A DNA stretch of 64,000 nt from Gemella haemolysans (GTDB taxonomy: Bacteria; Bacillota; Bacilli; Staphylococcales; Gemellaceae), in assembly GCF_001553035.1 (NCBI RefSeq), contig NZ_KQ959965.1, forward strand, positions 1-64,000. The letters are read 5' to 3'. Below, one piece after another: positions 16,502 to 25,479 of the stretch (its first letter is position 1; every line of letters begins with the position of its first letter). Position numbers and translations under genes: made by a program. Under the pieces are notes generated by a model. It ran no database searches. It was given only the letters and a program-made list of their open reading frames with translations, and was not told the origin of the DNA.

Positions 16502-18478
16502 ATGTCACAAAAATCAGTTAACGCGATAAAAGTTTTAGGTGTTGATGCGATTAATAAAGCAAAATCAGGACACCCTGGAGTAGTAATGGGTGCTGCACCG
16601 ATGGCTTATTCTTTATTTACTAAACATTTAAGAGTAAACCCTAAGAAAACAGATTGGATAAACAGAGATAGATTCGTATTATCAGCAGGACACGGATCAA
16701 TGTTATTATACTCATTATTACACTTATCAGGATTTGAAGATGTATCTTTAGAAGAAGTTAAAAACTTCCGTCAATGGGGTTCTAAAACACCAGGACACCC
16801 TGAGTTTGGACACACTAAAGGTATCGATGCTACAACAGGACCACTTGGTCAAGGTATCTCTACTGCAGTTGGTATGGCTTTAGCAGAAAGATACTTAGCA
16901 GCTAAATATAATAAAGAAGGATATAATCTATTTGACCATTATACGTATGTAATTTGTGGTGATGGGGATATCATGGAAGGTGTTGCTTCTGAAGCATCAA
17001 GTTTTGCTGCAGTTCAAAAATTAAACAAACTTGTAGTATTATACGATTCAAATGATATTTGTTTAGATGGTGAAACTAAAGATGCATTCTCAGAAAATGT
17101 GCGTGCTAGATATGAAGCATACGGATGGAATACAATTCTAGTTGAAGATGGAGCTAGTGTAGAAGCAGTAAACGCAGCAATTGAACAAGCTAAAAAATCT
17201 GATAAACCAACATTAATTGAAGTTAAAACTATTATCGGAGCTGGTTCTCCTAATAGACAAGGAACAAATGGTGTGCATGGAGCTCCTTTAGGTGATGAAG
17301 AAACTGCATTATTCAGAAAAGAAATCGGTTGGGAAAATGAACCATTCGATATTCCTGCTGATGTATATGCTGATTTCAAAGCTAATGTTGCAGATCGTGG
17401 AGAAAGTGAATACGCTAAATGGAAAAAATTATATGCCGATTATAAAGCAGCATACCCTGAGTTAGCAAAAGAGTTAGAAGAAGCTCTTACGCGTGAAGAT
17501 ATTAAACATTTAACAAAAGAAAGTTTTTCATTCAAAAATGTAGGAGAAGCACAAGCAACTCGTAACTCTTCTCAAGATGCTATTAACAGTGTTGCGGCAG
17601 TATTACCAACATTCTTCGGAGGTTCAGCTGACCTTTCTCACTCTAATATGACATTTATTAAAGGTGATAACTTACAAGATGATGCTCACAGAACAGAACG
17701 TAATGTTCAATTCGGTGTACGTGAATTCGCAATGGCAACAGTATTAAATGGATTAATGCTACATGGTGGTGTACGTGTATTTGGTGGTACATTCTTCGTA
17801 TTCTCAGACTATCTAAAAGGAGCGTTAAGATTATCAGCATTACAAAACCTACCGGTAACATATGTATTCACGCATGATAGTATTGCAGTAGGTGAAGATG
17901 GTCCAACTCACGAACCAATCGAACACTTAGCATCATTAAGAACAATACCAAATACTTATGTATTCAGACCAGCTGATGCGACTGAAACACAAGCTGCTTG
18001 GTACTTATCACAAAAAACTAACGATAGACCAACTTCAATTGTTCTAACTCGTCAAAACTTACCAATCTTAGAAAATTCTTCATTCGAAAAAGTTGCTAAA
18101 GGTGCTTATGTAGTTTATGAAACAGCGGCAGACTTCGATACTATTTTAATCGCAACAGGTTCAGAAGTAGCATTAGCAATTGATGTAGCACGCGAACTAG
18201 AAACAGACGGTTCTAAAGTACGTGTAGTAAGTATGCCATCAGTAGAATTATTTGAAGAACAATCTAAAGAATATAAAGAGGAATTACTACCATTAAATAT
18301 CCGTCGTCGTGTATCATTAGAAATGGGTAATAGTGCTCTATGGTACAAATATGTTGGTTTAGATGGATTAGCTATCGGAATTGATAAATTTGGAGCATCT
18401 GCACCTGCGAATAAAGTAATCGAAGAATACGGATTTACAGTTGAAGCAGTTGTAGAGAAAATCAAAAATGAGCTATAG
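16502..18478 (+). CDS. tkt: Transketolase
   Basis: Thiamine-diphosphate enzyme of the pentose phosphate pathway, 658 residues. Seen: INKAKSGHPGVVMGAAPMAY, the GDGDIMEGVASEA diphosphate-binding motif, the central HDSIAVGEDGPTHEP block and C-terminal domain. It starts 16 bases after recR with ribosome site TAGGAGG, so it is read from the upstream unit at least in part. Its last 11 bases overlap the next gene. Codon use is more biased than that of its neighbours, as expected for a highly expressed gene. Confidence 0.97.
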   Translation: MSQKSVNAIKVLGVDAINKAKSGHPGVVMGAAPMAYSLFTKHLRVNPKKTDWINRDRFVLSAGHGSMLLYSLLHLSGFEDVSLEEVKNFRQWGSKTPGHPEFGHTKGIDATTGPLGQGISTAVGMALAERYLAAKYNKEGYNLFDHYTYVICGDGDIMEGVASEASSFAAVQKLNKLVVLYDSNDICLDGETKDAFSENVRARYEAYGWNTILVEDGASVEAVNAAIEQAKKSDKPTLIEVKTIIGAGSPNRQGTNGVHGAPLGDEETALFRKEIGWENEPFDIPADVYADFKANVADRGESEYAKWKKLYADYKAAYPELAKELEEALTREDIKHLTKESFSFKNVGEAQATRNSSQDAINSVAAVLPTFFGGSADLSHSNMTFIKGDNLQDDAHRTERNVQFGVREFAMATVLNGLMLHGGVRVFGGTFFVFSDYLKGALRLSALQNLPVTYVFTHDSIAVGEDGPTHEPIEHLASLRTIPNTYVFRPADATETQAAWYLSQKTNDRPTSIVLTRQNLPILENSSFEKVAKGAYVVYETAADFDTILIATGSEVALAIDVARELETDGSKVRVVSMPSVELFEEQSKEYKEELLPLNIRRRVSLEMGNSALWYKYVGLDGLAIGIDKFGASAPANKVIEEYGFTVEAVVEKIKNEL

Positions 18479-18836
18479 AGAAGTTCGTCCAGGTGATATT
18501 ATAAAGGTCAAAGTAACAGCCGTGAAACCATACGGTGCCTTTATAGAAACACGAGATAAAATGGTAGGATTAATTCATATTTCTGAAATTACTAATTGTT
18601 TTATTTTTGATATAAGTAGTTATATAAAACAAGATGAGATTTTAGAAGTTAAAGTATTATCAATAAAAGATAATAAAATTAATGCAACATTAAACTTTAA
18701 ACAGAAAAAAGATACAGAAAAAAAAGAGATTAATAGTTTAGATACATTGAATTTTGAATATGGTTTTGATACGCTAAAACAAAACATGAAGCTTTGGCAA
18801 AAGAAAGCTATGTTTGAAATGAGAAATTCTAAGTAA
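18468..18836 (+). CDS. S1 RNA-binding domain protein (YabR/GSP13-like)
   Basis: 122-residue protein with one S1 OB-fold (residues 3-75): PGDIIKVKVTAVKPYGAFIE, then GLIHISEIT and a VKVLSIKDNKINATL end, followed by a charged tail. Single-S1 proteins of this kind (YabR, YugI/GSP13) associate with ribosomes or regulate mRNAs in Firmicutes; which role applies is not clear. Its ATG lies inside tkt, 11 bases before the tkt stop, so translation is coupled. Confidence 0.85.
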   Translation: MSYREVRPGDIIKVKVTAVKPYGAFIETRDKMVGLIHISEITNCFIFDISSYIKQDEILEVKVLSIKDNKINATLNFKQKKDTEKKEINSLDTLNFEYGFDTLKQNMKLWQKKAMFEMRNSK

Positions 18837-18842
18837 TATCTA

Positions 18843-18871
18843 TTGACAAACGTAACTTATCTGTTTATAAT
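18843..18871 (+). promoter_or_regulatory. Consensus sigma-A promoter of alaS
   Basis: Perfect TTGACA (18843-18848), 17-base spacer, perfect TATAAT (18866-18871). The start near 18878 opens the T-box leader. Confidence 0.88.
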
Positions 18872-18879
18872 AACATACA

Positions 18880-19105
18880 TATACAATGAAGTTTAGGAAT
18901 TAAAAGTTAAGCATATTATTTAACAGAGAGAATCTAGTGGTGAAAAGGATTCATAATAGAACTTTTATGCTACCTATGTAGTACTTCATCGGCATTTAAG
19001 CCGTTATAAAAACTAATGAGGAGTACAAGATGTGCTCGAATTAGGGTGGTAACACGATTATAGTCGTCCCTTGTGTAATAAATTTTACACAAGGGGCTTT
19101 TTTAT
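18880..19105 (+). ncRNA. T-box riboswitch (alanine) of alaS
   Basis: The leader senses uncharged tRNA-Ala. The diagnostic T-box AGGGTGGTAACACG is at 19043-19056. Stem I is closed by AATGAAGT (from about 18885) pairing with ACTTCAT (about 18983). A GCT codon at 18969-18971, followed by A near the 3' side of stem I, is the likely alanine specifier. The terminator is CCCTTGTGTAA (19068-19078) / TTACACAAGGG (19085-19095) followed by GCTTTTTT. Uncharged tRNA favours the antiterminator and readthrough into alaS. Confidence 0.93.
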
Positions 19106-19135
19106 TTATTTGTTAGCTTGAAAGGAGAAAAATTA

Positions 19136-21757
19136 ATGAAACAACTAACATCAACACAAATTAGAAGAATGTACTTAGATTTCTTCGTAGAAAAAGGGCA
19201 CAAAATTGAACCAAGTGCTTCTTTAGTACCAGTAGATGATCCAACTTTACTATGGATTAACTCAGGAGTAGCTACTCTTAAAAAATATTTTGATGGAAGA
19301 GAAATACCTGAAAATCCAAGAATTACTAACTCACAAAAATCAATTAGAACAAATGATATTGAAAATGTTGGGAAAACTGCACGTCACCACACATTCTTCG
19401 AGATGTTAGGTAACTTCTCAATTGGTGATTACTTCAAAAATGAAGCAGTACCTTGGGCTTGGGAATTCTTAACTTCTGAGAAATGGTTAGGATTAGAAAA
19501 AGAAAAATTATCAGTAACAATTCACCCTGAAGATACAGAAGCATATGATTTATGGCACAATGTTATTGGATTACCTGAAGAAAAAATTATTCGTATTGAA
19601 GGTAACTTCTGGGATATCGGTGAAGGGCCTTCAGGACCAAACACTGAAATCTTCTATGACCGTGGAGAAGATGCTGATACATGGTCTCCAAAAGAAGAAA
19701 TGTATCCAGGTGGAGAAAACGATAGATATCTTGAAGTATGGAACGTAGTATTCAGTCAATATAATCACAATGCTGATGGTACATATACAGAACTTCCTGC
19801 GAAAAACATAGATACAGGGATGGGATTAGAGAGAATAGTATCTGTATTACAAGATGTACCAACAAACTTTGATACTGACTTATTTATCCCTATTATCAGA
19901 GAAATCGAAAAACTTTCAGGAGCAAAATACGGTGTAAATGCTGAACAAGATGTAGCGTTTAAAGTTATCGCTGATCACATCAGAACTGTAGCATTCGCTA
20001 TTGCAGATGGAGCTTTACCATCAAATGAAGGACGTGGATATATCTTAAGAAGATTATTACGTCGTGCGGTAAGATATGCAAAAGTTTTAGGTTTAAACAA
20101 CTCATTCATGTATAAATTAACTGATGTTGTTGCTGAAATTATGGAAGACTACTATCCAAATGTTAAAGAAAGTGCAAACTTTGTTAAAGATGTAATTCTT
20201 AAAGAGGAAGACAGATTCCATGAAACATTAAACGAAGGTGAAGCAATCTTAAATAATATTGCTAAAGAAGTCAAAGATACAACGAAAGTAATTTCTGGTA
20301 AAGATGCATTCAAACTTTATGATACTTTTGGATTCCCAATTGAATTAACTGAAGAATATGCAGAAGAATTAGGATTAACAATTGATATTGATGGGTTTAA
20401 TGAAGAGATGGAAAAACAAAAAGAACGTGCTCGTTCATCTCGTCAAGAAGATTCTTCAATGCAAGTACAATCTGATTTATACAACAGAATAGTAGGAGAC
20501 AGTGAGTTTACTGGATATACTAAACTTACAGATGAAGGTAAATTATTAGCTATAGTTGATAAAGAAGATAATCTATTAGAAAACTATAAAGGTGAAGAGA
20601 ACGTAAAAGTAGTATTCGATAAAACTCCATTCTATGCTGAAAGTGGTGGTCAAGTAGCTGATAGAGGTTTAGTATTAGCAGAAGGATTCAAAGCTGAAGT
20701 AATAGATGTTAAGAAACTTCCTGACAAACGTCACATTCACTTAGTAAAAGTACTAGAAGGGGAATTAGTAGTTGGTAAAGAATACAAACTTGAAGTTAAT
20801 AGACCTTACAGATTAAATATTGAGAAAAACCATACTGCAACTCACTTACTAAATGAAGCACTTCGTCATGAAGTAGGAAGCCACATTAAACAAGCAGGAT
20901 CTTTAGTAACTGATGAAAAATTACGATTTGATATTACTCACTTTGCTCCACTGACAAAAGAAGAAATTGAAAAAGTTGAGCAAGAAGTAAACAAACAAAT
21001 TTGGAATGCGTTAGAAATCAAAACAGAAGAAATGCCTATCGCTGAAGCAAGAAAACTTGGTGCTCAAGCATTATTTGGTGAAAAATACGGAGATGTTGTG
21101 CGTGTTGTTTCTATTGGTGATTACTCTATCGAACTATGTGGAGGAACTCACAATGCTAACAGTGCTGAAGTAGGTATCTTCAAGATTGTATCTGAATCAG
21201 GTGTAGCTGCAGGGGTTCGTAGAATTGAAGCTTTAACAGGAAAAGCTGCGTATGAATACCTAAGAGAACAAGAAGAAACCCTACGCTCTGTTGAAAAATT
21301 AACAAAAGCTAATGCTTCAAATGTAGTAGAAAAAGTTTCTGCATTACAAGCTGATATTAAGAAACTATCTAAAGAAAAAGAAAGTTTACAACAAAAAATT
21401 GCTAATGCTGAATTAAACAACTTAGTAAATAATATTAAAGAAGTTAATGGTGTTAATGTACTTACAAGTGTTGTTGAATCAGAAAATATGAATCACTTAA
21501 AACAACTTGTTGATAACGCTAAGTCTAAATTAGAGAATTATGTTATTGCCTTTGCTTCTGTAAATGAAGATAAAGTAAACTTTGTAGTAGCTGTAGATAA
21601 AGCTATCACTGATAAATATAATGCAGGAAAATTAGTAAACGTTCTAGCTACAGTATGTGATGGACGTGGTGGTGGACGTCCAGATATGGCTCAAGCAGGA
21701 GCTAAGAATAAAGATAATATCGATAAAGCATTCGATGAATTAATAGCTAATATTTAA
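19136..21757 (+). CDS. alaS: Alanyl-tRNA synthetase
   Basis: Charges tRNA-Ala, about 873 residues. Seen: class II core with SQKSIRTNDIENVG and the RHHTFFEMLGNFSIGDYF motif, the editing domain with HTATHLLNEALR, the zinc-site residues of the ELCGGTHNANSAEVG block, and the C-terminal Gly-rich CDGRGGGRPDMAQAG. I chose ATG 19136, which follows AAAGGAGAAAAATTA; an in-frame TTG at 19118 lies too close to the terminator stem and lacks a ribosome site. Confidence 0.97.
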   Translation: MKQLTSTQIRRMYLDFFVEKGHKIEPSASLVPVDDPTLLWINSGVATLKKYFDGREIPENPRITNSQKSIRTNDIENVGKTARHHTFFEMLGNFSIGDYFKNEAVPWAWEFLTSEKWLGLEKEKLSVTIHPEDTEAYDLWHNVIGLPEEKIIRIEGNFWDIGEGPSGPNTEIFYDRGEDADTWSPKEEMYPGGENDRYLEVWNVVFSQYNHNADGTYTELPAKNIDTGMGLERIVSVLQDVPTNFDTDLFIPIIREIEKLSGAKYGVNAEQDVAFKVIADHIRTVAFAIADGALPSNEGRGYILRRLLRRAVRYAKVLGLNNSFMYKLTDVVAEIMEDYYPNVKESANFVKDVILKEEDRFHETLNEGEAILNNIAKEVKDTTKVISGKDAFKLYDTFGFPIELTEEYAEELGLTIDIDGFNEEMEKQKERARSSRQEDSSMQVQSDLYNRIVGDSEFTGYTKLTDEGKLLAIVDKEDNLLENYKGEENVKVVFDKTPFYAESGGQVADRGLVLAEGFKAEVIDVKKLPDKRHIHLVKVLEGELVVGKEYKLEVNRPYRLNIEKNHTATHLLNEALRHEVGSHIKQAGSLVTDEKLRFDITHFAPLTKEEIEKVEQEVNKQIWNALEIKTEEMPIAEARKLGAQALFGEKYGDVVRVVSIGDYSIELCGGTHNANSAEVGIFKIVSESGVAAGVRRIEALTGKAAYEYLREQEETLRSVEKLTKANASNVVEKVSALQADIKKLSKEKESLQQKIANAELNNLVNNIKEVNGVNVLTSVVESENMNHLKQLVDNAKSKLENYVIAFASVNEDKVNFVVAVDKAITDKYNAGKLVNVLATVCDGRGGGRPDMAQAGAKNKDNIDKAFDELIANI

Positions 21758-21780
21758 TTACTGATACATAAATCATAAGG

Positions 21781-21846
21781 AAGGGATTACCTAGATAAAA
21801 TAGTATTTTTAGCAATAACTATTTTGAGGTAATCTCTCCCTTTTTC
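21781..21846 (+). terminator. Terminator after alaS
   Basis: A long imperfect hairpin: AAGGGATTACCT ... AAAATAGT / ACTATTTT ... AGGTAATC ... CTCCC followed by TTTTTC. It closes the alaS transcript just before the yqhY promoter. Confidence 0.85.
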
Positions 21847-21854
21847 TCTGAAAA

Positions 21855-21865
21855 TATGGTATAAT
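21855..21865 (+). promoter_or_regulatory. Extended -10 promoter of yqhY-nusB operon
   Basis: TATGGTATAAT, with TATAAT at 21860-21865 and no recognisable -35. Identical to the 11-mers before dnaX, fmt and the FAH-family gene. Confidence 0.7.
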
Positions 21866-21943
21866 TAATAGGATTATTATGGACAAATAATAATTTAATA
21901 TTAGATTGTTTTAATATTAAATATAATTTTGGAGGATAAGTAA

Positions 21944-22249
21944 ATGGAAACAAAAAAATTAGGAAAAGTAGAAATCAATCCAAGCGCTTTAGAAGTTATT
22001 GCTAATATCGCAACAACTGAGGTAGAGGGTGTTTCTAAATTATTAGGAAAAAAAGTATATTCACGTGGAGTTGAATTAGAATTTGCAGGTTCAGAATTAA
22101 TTATTGATGTATACTGTAATTTAAAAGCTGGGTATTCAGTAACTAAAACAGCAAGAAAAATTCAAGAGAATATTAGAAATTCTATTTTTAATATGACAGA
22201 AATTAGTACTAAAACTGTAAATGTTAATATTATAGGAATTGATTTTTAA
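21944..22249 (+). CDS. Asp23/Gls24 family protein (YqhY-like)
   Basis: 101-residue envelope-stress-related protein of the Asp23/Gls24 family. Seen: EINPSALEVIANIATTEVEG near the start and VNVNIIGI at the end. It lies directly ahead of nusB, the position of yqhY in Bacillus, where it has been linked to acetyl-CoA carboxylase control. The accBC genes found there in Bacillus are absent here. Ribosome site TTGGAGG. Confidence 0.88.
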   Translation: METKKLGKVEINPSALEVIANIATTEVEGVSKLLGKKVYSRGVELEFAGSELIIDVYCNLKAGYSVTKTARKIQENIRNSIFNMTEISTKTVNVNIIGIDF

Positions 22250-22263
22250 TTTAGGAGATATAA

Positions 22264-22659
22264 ATGAAGAGTAGACACGAACTTAGAGAAGCAGTTTTTA
22301 AAATTTTATTCCAAGTAGAAAATACGGAATTAGATTTTATAGAACTTTTAGATTTAGAACAAGAAGAAATCTCAACTAGTATTTATGTTAATAGAACGTT
22401 AACAGAAATACTAGAAAAAAAAGATGAAATTGATGAAATTATTTCTAATAATTTAAAAGATTGGAAATTAGAACGTCTTTCAAAAATGGATAGACAGATT
22501 TTACGTATTTCTGCATATGAAATACTATATAGTGATATTCCTTATAAAGTTTCAATTAACGAAGCTGTTGAACTTTCTAAAAAATATAGTGAAAAAGATG
22601 AAAGTTATAAGTTTATCAATGGAGTATTAAAAGGTATTGTAGAAAACTCAACAAAATAA
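22264..22659 (+). CDS. nusB: Transcription antitermination factor NusB
   Basis: RNA-binding partner of NusE (S10) in rRNA antitermination, 131 residues, all-helical. Seen: the N-terminal RHELREAVFKILFQVE, the LERLSKMDRQILRISAYEIL core and the NEAVELSKKY...FINGVLKGI end. It lies between yqhY and xseA. The folD gene that sits between nusB and xseA in Bacillus is missing. Confidence 0.95.
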   Translation: MKSRHELREAVFKILFQVENTELDFIELLDLEQEEISTSIYVNRTLTEILEKKDEIDEIISNNLKDWKLERLSKMDRQILRISAYEILYSDIPYKVSINEAVELSKKYSEKDESYKFINGVLKGIVENSTK

Positions 22660-22672
22660 GAGGTAAAGTTAG

Positions 22673-23929
22673 ATGGAAGAAAAGACGTATCTAACCGTTA
22701 CAGCATTAAATAAATATATTGAACGTAAGTTTAAATTAGATCCATATTTAGGTGAGGTATATATTAAAGGTGAAATATCAAATTTTAAGCCTCATGGAAA
22801 TAATATTTATTTTTCAATAAAAGATGAAAATTCAGTAATTCGAGCAAACTGGTTTGGAGCTAGATCAAAGGACTTTAAAGATGGTGATACAGTACTAATA
22901 AAAACTAAGGTTGATTTTTACCTGAAGCGTGGAGAAGTAAACCTAGTTGTTCTTGATATGAAAAAAGATAGAATAGGTGAGCTGTATCAGAAGTTTTTAG
23001 AGTTAAAAGAAAAACTTGAGAAAGAAGGATTGTTCTTACCTCAATATAAAAAAAGAATCCCAAGCTTCAGTCAAAATATAGCGGTAGTTACTGCGAAAAC
23101 AGGAGCTGCAGTACAAGATATTACAAGAACCATTCAAAGACGATTTCCTATTGCTAAAATTAATATTTATTCGACTCTAGTACAGGGTGAGAATTCAGTA
23201 CAAGATATAGTTAAAAATATTAAACTAGCTGATGATGGTACTAACGATGTTATCATATTGGGGCGTGGTGGAGGATCAATAGAAGATCTTTGGAGTTTTA
23301 ATACTGAAGAAGTAATTCGAGCAATTTTTAACTGTACAACACCAATTGTCACTGGGATTGGACATGAAACAGATACTACTCTTGCTGATTTTGTTTCAGA
23401 TAGAAGAGCATCAACGCCGACTGCGGCTGCAGAATTAGTAACACCGAATATAGAGGATATAAAAAATAGAATATCGTTTAATTATGATAAACTAACAAAT
23501 ACTATTAATTACATTATACAAACATATAAAACTAGAGTTCTTAACAGTGAAAATAATCCATATTATAAAAATTATTCAAAAGTTTTCATTGATTATAATA
23601 ATAGAGTTGAATTATTAGAAAAAGAGCTAAATAAATCTTTACAAATATTTGTTAAAGATAAACAGCATGAATTGAAAGTATCAACTGAAAAATTTTTAAA
23701 TATTGACCTGTTAGGAAAATTTAAGGAAAACTTTACAAATGAAATAAATAAATTAGAGGCTAATTCACCGTTGAATATAATGAAAAAAGGATATTCTGTG
23801 GCTTTCTTGGGTGATAAAAAAATTACGACAGTAAAAGAAATTAATGCTGGTGATGAGATATCAGTACAACTTGTAGATGGTAGTCTTGAATGTAAAGTAA
23901 ATAATATATCCGATAAAGGAGTTAAGTAA
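22673..23929 (+). CDS. xseA: Exodeoxyribonuclease VII large subunit
   Basis: Catalytic subunit of the single-strand-specific exonuclease VII, 418 residues. Seen: N-terminal OB-fold (residues 5-100), then the nuclease domain with IAVVTAKTGAAVQDI, ILGRGGGSIEDLWSFN and the IGHETDTTLADFVSDRRASTPTAAAE segment. A coiled-coil C-terminus binds the small subunit. Its stop overlaps the xseB start by 1 base. Confidence 0.96.
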   Translation: MEEKTYLTVTALNKYIERKFKLDPYLGEVYIKGEISNFKPHGNNIYFSIKDENSVIRANWFGARSKDFKDGDTVLIKTKVDFYLKRGEVNLVVLDMKKDRIGELYQKFLELKEKLEKEGLFLPQYKKRIPSFSQNIAVVTAKTGAAVQDITRTIQRRFPIAKINIYSTLVQGENSVQDIVKNIKLADDGTNDVIILGRGGGSIEDLWSFNTEEVIRAIFNCTTPIVTGIGHETDTTLADFVSDRRASTPTAAAELVTPNIEDIKNRISFNYDKLTNTINYIIQTYKTRVLNSENNPYYKNYSKVFIDYNNRVELLEKELNKSLQIFVKDKQHELKVSTEKFLNIDLLGKFKENFTNEINKLEANSPLNIMKKGYSVAFLGDKKITTVKEINAGDEISVQLVDGSLECKVNNISDKGVK

Positions 23930-24129
23930 TGAGTAAAGAAAATTTTGAAACAAGTTTAATGAATTTGGAAAAAATTGTTGCTGAATTAGAATCTGGAAAG
24001 TTATCATTAGAAGATTCACTGGAAAGATATAAACAAGGAATAGATTTAATAAAAAACTGTAATGCATTAATTGAGAATGCTGAAAAAGAAGTAGCGAAAT
24101 TAACTAAGGATTTTAAAGACAATGAATAA
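23929..24129 (+). CDS. xseB: Exodeoxyribonuclease VII small subunit
   Basis: 66-residue all-helical partner of XseA. Seen: FETSLMNLEKIVAELESGKL and LEDSLERYKQGIDLIKNCN, which define the family. Overlaps the stop of xseA by 1 base and the start of ispA by 8, so expression is tightly coupled. Confidence 0.95.
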   Translation: MSKENFETSLMNLEKIVAELESGKLSLEDSLERYKQGIDLIKNCNALIENAEKEVAKLTKDFKDNE

Positions 24130-24982
24130 TTTTAAACTTTTCATAGAAACTAATAAAGATAAATTAAATGCTTTTGCAAAAGATTATGTAGAAAAGCTAG
24201 AAATGCCAGATATTTTAAAAGAATCAATAACCTATTCTTTGGTTAACGATGGAAAGAAAATTAGGCCGTTATCTTTTCTATATTTACTAAAGTATTATGG
24301 AATAGATTATAGTAAATATTTTGATATAGCATTAGCTATTGAATTAGTTCATACATATTCGTTAGTTCACGATGATTTACCAGAGATGGATAATGATGAT
24401 TATCGTTGGGGTAAACATACTAATCATAAAGTTTTTGGACAAGATGTTGCAGTACTTACAGGAGACGCAATGTTAACATTAGCATTTGAAGTTCTTAGTG
24501 ATGCAGATGTGACTCCAGAATTGAAGGTAAGATTAATTAAGCAATTTGCCAACTATTCTGGTGCAATGGGAATGATTGCAGGGCAGATTTATGATGTTAA
24601 ACAAAAGAACTATGATGTTGATGCAGACTATTTGAGAAAAATGCATAGTTTAAAAACAGGGCGTTTAATAGAGTTGCCATTAGATTTTGCATGTTTAGTA
24701 GCTAATAAACTAGAAGATTATGATGATGTTAAGGAATTTGGTCAACAATTAGGTATTGCTTATCAGATAAAAGATGATATTCTAGATTATTATGGTGATT
24801 TTGAAAAAATTGGAAAATTACCTAGTGATGAAGATATGATTACATACCTTAGTTTCTATGGAATTGAAGAGTGTGAAGAATTATTAAAACAACATACTTT
24901 TAATGCTATAACTGTAGCAAAACATCTAAATAATAATTTGCTGGAAGATTTCGCTAATTATTTATTAAAACGAGATAAATAA
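24122..24982 (+). CDS. ispA: Polyprenyl synthetase (farnesyl diphosphate synthase)
   Basis: Trans-prenyltransferase that builds farnesyl (or geranyl) diphosphate, 286 residues. Seen: the first aspartate-rich motif DDLPEMDNDD, the chain-length region before it, GQIYDVK, and the second motif DDILD in YQIKDDILDYYG. It is the last gene of the yqhY-nusB-xseAB operon; in Bacillus dxs would follow, but here two terminators do. The exact product length is inferred. Confidence 0.92.
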   Translation: MNNFKLFIETNKDKLNAFAKDYVEKLEMPDILKESITYSLVNDGKKIRPLSFLYLLKYYGIDYSKYFDIALAIELVHTYSLVHDDLPEMDNDDYRWGKHTNHKVFGQDVAVLTGDAMLTLAFEVLSDADVTPELKVRLIKQFANYSGAMGMIAGQIYDVKQKNYDVDADYLRKMHSLKTGRLIELPLDFACLVANKLEDYDDVKEFGQQLGIAYQIKDDILDYYGDFEKIGKLPSDEDMITYLSFYGIEECEELLKQHTFNAITVAKHLNNNLLEDFANYLLKRDK

Positions 24983-24997
24983 AATAGATAATAAAAG

Positions 24998-25041
24998 ATA
25001 TCTTAGAAACAAACACGTTTTCTAGGATATCTCTATTTTTT
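24998..25041 (+). terminator. Terminator after ispA
   Basis: Stem GATATCTTAGAAA / TTTCTAGGATATC (one wobble or mismatch) followed by CTATTTTTTT. Confidence 0.85.
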
Positions 25042-25052
25042 TGATATTAACT

Positions 25053-25092
25053 AAAAACCACGAAAGTTTAGGGGTAAACTTCGTGGTTTTTT
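25053..25092. terminator. Second strong hairpin, terminator in both directions
   Basis: Stem AAAAACCACGAA...GTTTA, loop GGGG, then TAAACTTCGTGGTTTTTT. It carries a T-run on the plus strand and also on the minus strand. Because ispA already has a terminator 15 bases before, this one may serve a minus-strand transcript coming from 25313. Confidence 0.75.
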
Positions 25093-25313
25093 ACAGTAGT
25101 AATATTAGTTTAACATTAGGGTTTAGGATACTCGTAAACTAATATATTTAAAATGTTGGCTGTAGATTACTGGCACAAACATGAGGATTACTTATTAATT
25201 GTAAAACTAAAAGTAGTTTGCTTCTACAGTTGACAAATTAATACTGTATTTTTTGATATAATCAAAAATTGAGTCCTAATTTAAACCCTAAACATAAAGT
25301 AAAAATACTTTAC
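25053..25313 (-). ncRNA. Candidate structured non-coding RNA
   Basis: No gene is seen in the roughly 440 bases between ispA and the glycerate kinase gene. Two distant arms, 25108-25133 and 25271-25293, are complementary (TTAGGGTTTA with TAAACCCTAA, then GGA...CTC with GAG...TCC). Inside, CTGTAG/CTACAG and AAACTA/TAGTTT form further stems. A minus-strand promoter fits: TTTAAA (25343-25348), 17-base spacer, TATAAT (25320-25325), and the transcript would end at the 25053-25092 terminator. The closed rod of about 186 bases recalls 6S-type RNAs in size and shape only; no family match is claimed. Confidence 0.4.
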
Positions 25314-25479
25314 ATAATTATTATACTAAAAAAAATAATAAATTTAAAGTATTTGTGTAAATTTTATCAATGAAAATGTTTTTATATTATTTTTCAAGTT
25401 AAAAACTTTAATTAATATGCTTTTAATGATAAAATTAATTAAATGATTATAAGAATTTTGTAAGTGGAGTTGTAAGTTT

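Noticed and set aside
25230-25262. Plus-strand TTGACA ... TATAAT in the ispA-glycerate kinase gap.
   Set aside because: The spacer is 21 bases, too long for a usual sigma-A promoter, and both hexamers lie inside the candidate structured RNA.
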